Assembly (NCBI GenBank): GCA_041685505.1
Contig: JAWLFQ010000076.1
Span: 1-11,732, forward strand
Length of the DNA stretch: 11,732 bases
Direction of reading: 5' to 3'
DNA from: T1Sed10-7 sp041685505
GTDB lineage: Bacteria; Actinomycetota; Nitriliruptoria; Nitriliruptorales; Nitriliruptoraceae
Shown: piece by piece, positions 7,391 through 11,732 of the stretch
Numbering within the stretch: the stretch's first letter is position 1
How the letters are laid out: every line of letters begins with the position of its first letter
Made by a program: the position numbers and the translations under genes
The notes under the pieces: model-generated
The model's database searches: none
What the model was told of the DNA's origin: nothing
The model's input: only the letters and a program-made list of their open reading frames with translations

Positions 7391-7939
7391 GTGGCTCGTT
7401 CCGTGCGCACGTTCCTACCGGTCGTCGGGGACCCGGTCGCGCTCGCGGCCGCGTTCGACGGTGATCCGGCCCGCTGGCTGCCCGGTGCACGCCGGGACGG
7501 CTCCCACTTCGTGCTGGCACTGCGCGCCGGCTCGCTGACCCGGACCGTCCGCGCGACGGTCGGGGCACCGTGGCGTGCGGGGGCGACCCGCTGGCGCACG
7601 CTCAGCTGGGATCCGATCGCCGATGACGGCGAGCAGTCCGCCGTGGACCGGTTCCTGCCCAGCCTCGACGGCGAGCTCGGGTTGCACGCGCAGTCCGGTG
7701 GCCGCACGACCCTGCTGCTCGACGCGCGGTACCGGCCGCCGGGCGGGGCGCTCGGTGGGGCCGTCGACACCGTCGGGATGCACCGACTGGCCCGGGGCAC
7801 CGTGGAGCGCTTCCTCGAGGAGGTCTCGGGACGGTTGGCGGGTGAGGCGTTGCTGCTCGACGACGGGCCCATGCCGCAGGCCCCGTCACGTCGCCGGGAC
7901 GGTCCAGATCAGCTCCGTACCCCGGTCGGGACCAGCTGA
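7391..7939 (+). CDS. SRPBCC (START-like) domain protein, conserved hypothetical
   Basis: The product has 182 residues, is soluble and has no signal peptide. The arrangement resembles small actinobacterial SRPBCC/polyketide-cyclase-like proteins: several strands in the first 100 residues, then TTLLLDARYRPPGGALGG (about 105-123) and a long terminal helix (TVGMHRLARGTVERFLEEVSGRLA, split across about 126-149). Such folds bind hydrophobic ligands, but neither ligand nor enzymatic role can be read here. The last 30 residues (PSRRRDGPDQL...) look unstructured and are encoded in the 54 bp that overlap the convergent kinase gene. The GTG start is supported by GGAGG at 7378-7382, 8 nt upstream. It lies 138 bp after ppc and probably has its own promoter. 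Confidence 0.7.
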   Translation: MARSVRTFLPVVGDPVALAAAFDGDPARWLPGARRDGSHFVLALRAGSLTRTVRATVGAPWRAGATRWRTLSWDPIADDGEQSAVDRFLPSLDGELGLHAQSGGRTTLLLDARYRPPGGALGGAVDTVGMHRLARGTVERFLEEVSGRLAGEALLLDDGPMPQAPSRRRDGPDQLRTPVGTS

Positions 7940-9475
7940 CCCGACCTCCATCGCGCCACCCAGGGCATCCGCACGCTCGCGGAGGTTGCGCAGACCGAAG
8001 CCGGCACGGGCATCCGATCGGATCCCGGTCCCGTCGTCGGCGATCCGCAGCCGGACCCCCGCGTGGTCGGCCGCCAGCTCCAGTTCGATGTCCTCGGCCC
8101 CGGCGTGCTTGGCCACGTTGGTCAGCGCCTCCCGGACCACCGGCAGCAGGTGATCGGTCACCTGCTCGCTCACGACCGTGTCGATGGGGCCGTCGAAGCG
8201 GACCCGCGGCGCGCGCGGCAGCACGCCACCGAGCTCCTCGACCACCTCCAGGACCCGCGCCCTCACGCCCCGCTCGGCGTCACCCGACGACTGCAGGGCG
8301 AAGATGGTCGCTCGGATCTCCCTGACGATCCCATCGATGTCGTCGACGGCCTGTTCGAGCCGTTCCTGCACCACCTCGGGATCATCGAGCTTGCGCTGTG
8401 CCGCCTGGAGGGACAGGCCGGTGGCGAACAGCCGTTGGATCACGGTGTCGTGCAGGTCACGGCCGATCCGTTCCCGGTCCGCCACCAGCGACAGCTGCTG
8501 CACCTCGGCCTGTGCCCGTTCGAAGCTCCAGGCGACGTTCACCTGGGAGGCCAGGGCGACGAGTTCCTCGACCTCCCGTGCGGTGAAGGCCCGCCCTCGC
8601 CCCACCCCGATCGCAGCGACGGTCTCCCCGGCGACCTGCACCGGCGCCCACGCCGACGCGCCGTCGAAGATCGGATCAGCCTCCTCGCGTCGCGACGCAC
8701 CCTCGCGCAGGGTGCGCTCCGCGGGTGACCCCCCGACGGCGAGGAAGCCCTCGGAGGGTGCCTGCCCCGTCCCGGCCAGCACCCACAGCGCGTCGTCGTG
8801 CAGCTCGACCAGGCAGGCACCGGCGGCGTCGAGCAGCTCCGCCGCCCCCGCCACGACGCGGTGGCGTACGCGCTGGCTCGGCTCACCGGCCAGCACCGCC
8901 CGTGCCACCTCGGCGGTGGCACGACGCCAGCGTTCACGGCGCCGCGCCTCCCCGTACAGCCGTGCGTTGGCGATGGCCGACCCCGCGACGGCCGCCAGGC
9001 CCACCACCAGCTCCTCGTCCTCGTCGGTGAAGTCCCCGCCCGAGGCCTTCTCCGTCAGGTAGAGGTTGCCGTAGACCTCGTCCGCGATGCGGATCGGCAC
9101 ACCGAGGAAGCTGTGCATCGGCGGGTGGTGTGCCGGGAACCCCACCGAGCGCGGGTGCTCGTGCAGGTCGGCCATCCGGATCGGTCGCGGCTCGGAGATC
9201 AGCAGCCCGAGGACACCATGACCGGAGGGCAGCTCCCCGACCGCCTCGACCTGCGCGGCGTCCATGCCCTCGTGGACGAAGGCCTCCAACGCCTCCCCGT
9301 CCTCGTCGATCACCCCCAGGGCGCCGTAACGGGCCCCCACCAGCTCGCAGGCAGCCCGTACGACCCGGCCGAGCATCGCCTCCAGCTCCAGGTCGCTGGC
9401 CACGGTGAGCACCGCCTCCAGCAGTGCCGACATGCGCGGGTCGCTCTGCGGGCTCTCCATCGGGACTGACGCCAC
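7886..9475 (-). CDS. devS: DevS/DosT-like sensor histidine kinase with two GAF domains
   Basis: The product has 529 residues and no membrane segment, so it is a cytoplasmic sensor. Domains in order: GAF1 (about 30-170), GAF2 (about 190-325), a HisKA_3 dimerisation and phospho-acceptor domain with DRERIGRDLHDTVIQRLF (His342), and an HATPase domain with REALTNVAKHAG (N box, Asn453), DDGTGI (from Asp480) and GFGLRNLRERADALGG. GAF1 contains GFPAHHPPMHSFLGVP with His117, and Tyr139 exactly 22 residues later. In mycobacterial DevS the proximal heme ligand His149 and distal Tyr171 have the same spacing and context, so heme-based gas or redox sensing is plausible. The GTG at 9475 has GAGG (9482-9485) 6 nt upstream; an ATG five codons later (9460) is the alternative. 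The gene is divergent from the probable partner regulator; in M. tuberculosis the pair is an operon. It is somewhat shorter than DevS (578). Confidence 0.9.
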   Translation of the reverse strand: MASVPMESPQSDPRMSALLEAVLTVASDLELEAMLGRVVRAACELVGARYGALGVIDEDGEALEAFVHEGMDAAQVEAVGELPSGHGVLGLLISEPRPIRMADLHEHPRSVGFPAHHPPMHSFLGVPIRIADEVYGNLYLTEKASGGDFTDEDEELVVGLAAVAGSAIANARLYGEARRRERWRRATAEVARAVLAGEPSQRVRHRVVAGAAELLDAAGACLVELHDDALWVLAGTGQAPSEGFLAVGGSPAERTLREGASRREEADPIFDGASAWAPVQVAGETVAAIGVGRGRAFTAREVEELVALASQVNVAWSFERAQAEVQQLSLVADRERIGRDLHDTVIQRLFATGLSLQAAQRKLDDPEVVQERLEQAVDDIDGIVREIRATIFALQSSGDAERGVRARVLEVVEELGGVLPRAPRVRFDGPIDTVVSEQVTDHLLPVVREALTNVAKHAGAEDIELELAADHAGVRLRIADDGTGIRSDARAGFGLRNLRERADALGGAMEVGSAGPDRGTELIWTVPAT

Positions 9476-9481
9476 ACTGCA

Positions 9482-9485
9482 CCTC
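9482..9485 (-). promoter_or_regulatory. Ribosome binding site that favours the GTG start of the kinase
   Basis: GAGG (minus strand) ends 6 nt before the GTG at 9475, but 21 nt before the ATG at 9460, so it favours the five-codon longer product. Confidence 0.5.
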
Positions 9486-9576
9486 GGCGGGTCGCTCGCA
9501 GGGACCACTAGGACGCCGACACGGTAGCCGTCGCCGGCGTCGGTACAGGAAGACAGCCCGATCGCCGCCGGGGCAC

Positions 9577-9582
9577 TAGCCT
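9577..9582 (+). promoter_or_regulatory. Possible -10 hexamer (TAGCCT) for devR
   Basis: This TANNNT hexamer lies in the 153-bp divergent devS/devR region, 46 nt upstream of the devR GTG. On the opposite strand a TACCGT at 9526-9521 could serve devS. Neither has a clear -35. Two GGGACC half-sites (9501-9506 and 9592-9597) flank this area. Confidence 0.25.
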
Positions 9583-9628
9583 CATCACGCCGGGACCCGC
9601 ACCCACCGCACCCCTCCGGAGGCCGTCC

Positions 9629-10270
9629 GTGTCCATCCGCGTCTTCCTCGTCGACGACCACGAGGTCGTGCGCCGGGGTCTCAAGGATCTCCTCGACGCC
9701 GAGGAGGACATCGAGGTCGTCGGCGATGCCGCCACCGCCGGCATGGCGCTGGCGCAGATCGCGCGCACCTCGCCGGACGTGGCGGTGCTCGACGTCCGGC
9801 TGCCCGACGGCAACGGCATCGAGGTGTGCCGTGAGGTCCGCGCCCGCGACCCCCACATCGCCTGTCTGATGCTGACCTCCTTCGGCGACGACGAGGCGCT
9901 GTTCGACGCGATCATGGCGGGGGCCGCCGGGTACCTGCTCAAGGACATCCGCGGCAACGACCTGATCGACGCCGTCCGGCGGGTCGCGGCGGGCGACTCG
10001 CTGCTCGACCCGGCGCTGACGGGCAAGGTGCTCGAGCGCCTGCGCAAGGGCGACGAGGAGGACCCGCGGCTCAAGGCGTTGTCCGACCAGGAGCGGCGCA
10101 TCCTGGCACTGATCGCCGAGGGCCTGACCAACCGCCAGATCGCCGACCGCATGCACCTGGCGGAGAAGACGGTCAAGAACTACGTCTCGAACCTGCTGTC
10201 GAAGCTGGGGATGTCGCGGCGCACCGAGGCGGCCGTCTTCTACACCCAGGTGGAGCACGGCGAGGAGTAG
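9629..10270 (+). CDS. devR: DevR/DosR-like NarL-family response regulator
   Basis: The product has 213 residues (M. tuberculosis DosR has 217). The receiver domain (about 1-120) has the acidic pocket Asp9-Asp10, the phospho-acceptor Asp55 in VLDVRLPDG, Thr83 and Lys105 (GYLLKD). A linker leads to a LuxR-type helix-turn-helix (about 148-205): LSDQERRILALIAEGLTNRQIA and LAEKTVKNYVSNLLSKLG. Lys180, Lys183 and Asn184 sit one residue off the DosR DNA-contact residues Lys179, Lys182 and Asn183, so a DosR-box-like target is expected. The GTG start has GGAGG at 9618-9622, 6 nt upstream. It is divergent from the DevS-like kinase, its likely phosphodonor. Distinguishing true DevR orthology from other NarL-family regulators needs a phylogeny. 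Confidence 0.9.
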   Translation: MSIRVFLVDDHEVVRRGLKDLLDAEEDIEVVGDAATAGMALAQIARTSPDVAVLDVRLPDGNGIEVCREVRARDPHIACLMLTSFGDDEALFDAIMAGAAGYLLKDIRGNDLIDAVRRVAAGDSLLDPALTGKVLERLRKGDEEDPRLKALSDQERRILALIAEGLTNRQIADRMHLAEKTVKNYVSNLLSKLGMSRRTEAAVFYTQVEHGEE

Positions 10271-10279
10271 CCGACCACC

Positions 10280-10293
10280 GCCACCCGGGTGGC
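10280..10293. repeat. Perfect 14-bp palindrome downstream of devR
   Basis: GCCACCCGGGTGGC starts 10 nt after the devR stop codon. As RNA it gives a 5-bp stem with a CCGG loop, so it may be a weak terminator for devR. It also ends only 6 bp before the DosR-box-like palindrome and could be a protein-binding site. There is no T-tract. Confidence 0.4.
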
Positions 10294-10299
10294 ATCGTG

Positions 10300-10313
10300 A
10301 GGACTGAGGTCCC
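10300..10313. promoter_or_regulatory. DosR-box-like palindrome, site 1
   Basis: AGGACTGAGGTCCC matches 10 of the 12 fixed positions in the DosR core GGGACT-NN-AGTCCC, with one mismatch in each half. The outer flanks match poorly on the right side. It lies about 90 bp upstream of the PPOX start and 29 bp after the devR stop. Confidence 0.4.
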
Positions 10314-10334
10314 ACGGACGGACCCCAACGAGCG

Positions 10335-10348
10335 GTGACGGAGGTCCC
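10335..10348. promoter_or_regulatory. DosR-box-like palindrome, site 2
   Basis: GTGACGGAGGTCCC matches 9 of 12 core positions. Its right half, GAGGTCCC (10341-10348), is an exact repeat of that in site 1 (10306-10313), and the two sites are 35 bp apart centre to centre. DosR-regulated genes often carry paired sites. Confidence 0.3.
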
Positions 10349-10403
10349 TGCCGCGACGCCAGCCGAGCGCGCAGGCTGCCCGCAGGTGTCGAGGAGGAAC
10401 CCG

Positions 10404-10826
10404 GTGGCCAAAGCAACGGACCGTCACGGACTCGAGGTACTGCCGCTCAACCAGTGCCTGTCGTTGCTGCGCAGCCGGCCGCTGGGCCGCCTGGCCTACC
10501 AGGCGGAGGGCGCCCCGGTGGTGGTACCCGTCAACCACCTCGTCGACGGCTCCACGGTGGTGCTGCGCACGGTCGCAGGGGGCAAGCTCGACGTCGGGCT
10601 CGCGGGCCGCACGGTGGCCTTCCAGCTCGACGACCACGACCCCGCCCGTGGCACGGGCTGGAGCGTGCTCGTACAGGGACGTGCGGAGGTGGTGGACGAT
10701 CCGCAGCTGCTGGCACGCTACGAGGACACCCTCGACAGCTGGGCGATCGCCGACTCGACCGAGGTGAGTTGGCTGCGGATCGTGCCCGACGAGGTCTCGG
10801 GGCGTCGCCTGCGCCGGACGGGCTGA
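10404..10826 (+). CDS. Pyridoxamine 5'-phosphate oxidase (PPOX) family FMN-binding protein
   Basis: The product has 140 residues and consists of a single split-barrel flavin-binding domain. The family pattern is clear: L-R-x-x-P-L-G-R-L-A-Y (21-32), PVVVPVNHLVDG (38-49), VVLRT-x-x-G-x-KLD (52-63), VAFQLDDHD (71-79) and GWSVLVQGRAEVVDD (85-99). Such small proteins bind FMN or F420 and act as oxidoreductases or flavin or heme binders; the substrate cannot be told. True pyridoxamine phosphate oxidase (PdxH) is longer, so vitamin B6 synthesis is unlikely. The GTG at 10404 has AGGAGG (10392-10397) 6 nt upstream; an in-frame GTG at 10335 would add 23 residues but has no comparable signal and falls in the DosR-box-like site. 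The gene is 133 bp downstream of devR, and PPOX-like genes (Rv0080, Rv3129) belong to the M. tuberculosis DosR regulon, which fits the palindromes upstream. Confidence 0.88.
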   Translation: MAKATDRHGLEVLPLNQCLSLLRSRPLGRLAYQAEGAPVVVPVNHLVDGSTVVLRTVAGGKLDVGLAGRTVAFQLDDHDPARGTGWSVLVQGRAEVVDDPQLLARYEDTLDSWAIADSTEVSWLRIVPDEVSGRRLRRTG

Positions 10827-10850
10827 GCGAGCCGCCCTGCCCCCGCCCAG

Positions 10851-10881
10851 CGCTCGCGGGCGCGAGTGGGAGGTTCCCTCC
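10851..10881 (+). terminator. Tandem hairpins after the PPOX gene
   Basis: The first hairpin, 10851-10868, has a 7-bp stem (one G-U) around a 4-nt loop. The second, 10869-10881, has GGAGG and CCTCC around a 3-nt loop. They start 24 nt after the stop codon and precede the possible thiN promoter. No T-tract is present. Confidence 0.4.
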
Positions 10882-10906
10882 GTTCGTCGGGAGGTGCACG
10901 GGCCGT

Positions 10907-10912
10907 TACCCT
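10907..10912 (+). promoter_or_regulatory. Possible -10 hexamer (TACCCT) for the riboswitch-thiN unit
   Basis: This TANNNT hexamer lies 34 nt upstream of the TPP aptamer, a fitting position for a transcript starting near 10919. A poor -35 candidate (TTCGTC, 10883-10888) is 18 nt upstream. Confidence 0.35.
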
Positions 10913-10922
10913 GACGCGCGTA

Positions 10923-10939
10923 GGCGCTCAGACAGCGCC
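10923..10939 (+). repeat. Hairpin at the probable 5' end of the thiN leader
   Basis: GGCGCT and AGCGCC form a perfect 6-bp stem around CAGAC. It ends 7 nt before the TPP aptamer. If transcription begins near 10919 it would be the very first structure of the mRNA, perhaps protecting the 5' end. Confidence 0.4.
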
Positions 10940-10946
10940 GAACTGA

Positions 10947-11051
10947 CACCCGGGGAGCTCGGGCCGCCGAGCTGAGAGGGTGACCGGCCACTCGTGGCAG
11001 CGTCACCGACCCGTGGAACCTGAACCGGGTAATGCCGGCGATAGGGAGGTG
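10947..11051 (+). ncRNA. TPP riboswitch (THI element) aptamer
   Basis: The conserved THI-box elements appear in order: CGGGGAGC (10951-10958), CTGAGA (10972-10977), AACCTGA (11017-11023), GGTAATGCCGGCG (11028-11040) and ATAGGGA (11041-11047). Supporting helices: AGCTCGG/CCGAGCT (10956-10962 with 10967-10973); an optional stem GGTGAC/GTCACC (10979-10984 with 11002-11007) topped by GCCAC/GTGGC; CCGG/CCGG (11025-11028 with 11035-11038); and P1 CACC/GGTG (10947-10950 with 11048-11051). Thiamine pyrophosphate binding should stabilise P1, whose 3' arm contains the ribosome binding site of the downstream thiN gene. This implies direct translational repression with no separate expression platform or terminator. 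Confidence 0.95.
11045..11049 (+). promoter_or_regulatory. Ribosome binding site of thiN, inside the riboswitch P1 region
   Basis: GGAGG lies 7 nt before the GTG start at 11057. It overlaps the aptamer's conserved AGGGA and the 3' arm of P1, so ribosome access and ligand-stabilised folding compete for the same bases. Confidence 0.75.
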
Positions 11052-11056
11052 ACACC

Positions 11057-11732
11057 GTGGACGCAGACGACGAGCCCACAACGGGCCGTACCACGGGGTT
11101 GCGGGAGGTCGTGGTGCTCGCCGGTGGCGAGCCCGTGGTGACCCCGCTGTCCGGTCCCCTCCACCCGGCTGACACCGTGATCGCCGCTGACAGCGGCCTC
11201 GGCGCAGCCGCGATCCTGGGGCTGGAGGTCGACCTGGTGGTCGGCGACCTGGACTCGGTGGACCCCGAGGATCTGGCCCGTGTCGAAGCGCTCGGTACCC
11301 GGATCGATCGCCACCCCGAGGACAAGGACCGCACGGACCTCGCGCTCGCGCTGGACACCGTGCGCGGGCAGGGGCCTGCGCAGGTCACGGTCGTGGGCGG
11401 CCATGGGGGCCGTCTGGACCACCTGCTGGCCAACGTCGCCCTGCTCGCATCGGATGCCTACGCCGAGCTGCGGATCCGGGCGTTGCTGGGCCCGGCGCTG
11501 CTCCACGTGGTGCGCGACGAGGTGCGCCTGGCGGGTCGGCCCGACGAGCTGGTCAGCCTGCTCGCCGTCCACGGCGAGGCGCACGGGGTGACCACCCACG
11601 GTCTCAGGTTCCCGCTCGAGGACGCGACCCTGCACCCGGGCTCCTCGCGGGGTGTCAGCAACCGGTTCTCAGGACCGCACGCCCACGTGACCGTCACCGA
11701 CGGGGTGCTCGTGGTCGTGCAGCCCGGACCGC
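11057..11732 (+). CDS. thiN: Thiamine pyrophosphokinase (runs off right edge)
   Basis: 225 codons are visible with no stop. The enzyme transfers pyrophosphate from ATP to thiamine to make thiamine pyrophosphate in the cytoplasm. Signature motifs are present: VVLAGGE near the N-terminus (residues 19-25), GDLDS (63-67), DKDRTDLALA (from 89), GGHGGRLDH (114-122) and GSSRGVSN (195-202). The usual family length is about 210-240, so only a few residues should be missing. The GTG at 11057 is set by GGAGG 7 nt upstream. It is preceded by a TPP riboswitch, so its product feeds back on its own translation. The presence of a kinase indicates use of preformed or salvaged thiamine; genes for synthesis or transport could follow beyond the window. 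Confidence 0.95.
   Translation, partial: MDADDEPTTGRTTGLREVVVLAGGEPVVTPLSGPLHPADTVIAADSGLGAAAILGLEVDLVVGDLDSVDPEDLARVEALGTRIDRHPEDKDRTDLALALDTVRGQGPAQVTVVGGHGGRLDHLLANVALLASDAYAELRIRALLGPALLHVVRDEVRLAGRPDELVSLLAVHGEAHGVTTHGLRFPLEDATLHPGSSRGVSNRFSGPHAHVTVTDGVLVVVQPGP

Noticed and set aside
9476..10411. N-terminal extension of the kinase frame on the minus strand
   Set aside because: Covers the antisense of the devR gene and the intergenic gap; the kinase has its own ribosome binding site before 9475.
10173..11081. 302-residue minus-strand open frame across the PPOX gene and riboswitch
   Set aside because: Composition is unlike a real protein, and it overlaps a clear PPOX gene and a clear TPP aptamer on the other strand.
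1..11732. CRISPR array, tRNA or rRNA gene, transposon or phage segment
   Set aside because: No regularly spaced repeats, tRNA-like cloverleaf, transposase or integrase sequence was seen; base composition is even throughout.

Overview
The window is very GC-rich and gene-dense. Its starts are often GTG with strong GGAGG ribosome binding sites, and coding regions are separated by short gaps. The gene types (DevR/DevS-type two-component system, VanW and YoaR-like envelope protein, FMN-binding PPOX protein, actinobacterial SRPBCC and nuclease-like families) point to a high-GC actinobacterium, possibly a deep-branching class such as Nitriliruptoria. That lineage guess is inference from protein style only.

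Layout. 1-278 (-) is the 5' part of a secreted coiled-coil protein. It is divergent from 499-2367 (+), a membrane-anchored VanW protein. Next come three minus-strand genes read from 4321 down to 2425 with 4-bp start/stop overlaps: a DsbA/HCCA-isomerase-like protein without a CXXC, a protein resembling PD-(D/E)XK nucleases but lacking the usual catalytic residues, and a HIRAN-domain protein. Divergent from these is ppc (4481-7252, +), encoding phosphoenolpyruvate carboxylase with all catalytic and allosteric residues visible. A small SRPBCC-like gene (7391-7939, +) overlaps by 54 bp the 3' end of a convergent DevS-like histidine kinase gene (7886-9475, -). The kinase is divergent from its probable partner, a DevR/DosR-like response regulator (9629-10270, +). 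Downstream lie a PPOX-family flavoprotein gene (10404-10826, +) and a TPP riboswitch (about 10947-11051) in front of a thiamine pyrophosphokinase gene (11057 to the right edge, +).

How the genes may work together. The kinase keeps the His and Tyr that surround the heme in mycobacterial DevS, at the same spacing, and the regulator keeps the phospho-acceptor Asp and the DNA-contact Lys/Lys/Asn. Between devR and the PPOX gene are two imperfect palindromes resembling the DosR box, 35 bp apart. In Mycobacterium tuberculosis PPOX-like genes belong to the DosR regulon, so a small gas- or redox-responsive module at 7886-10826 is the most testable hypothesis here. The thiN riboswitch is unusual in that its closing P1 helix contains the ribosome binding site itself. 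The three-gene coupled operon at 2425-4321 is the least understood unit and the best candidate for an undescribed system.

No tRNA, rRNA, CRISPR array, insertion sequence or phage gene was seen. No gene-free stretch reaches 300 bases; the largest is 279-498 (220 bp).
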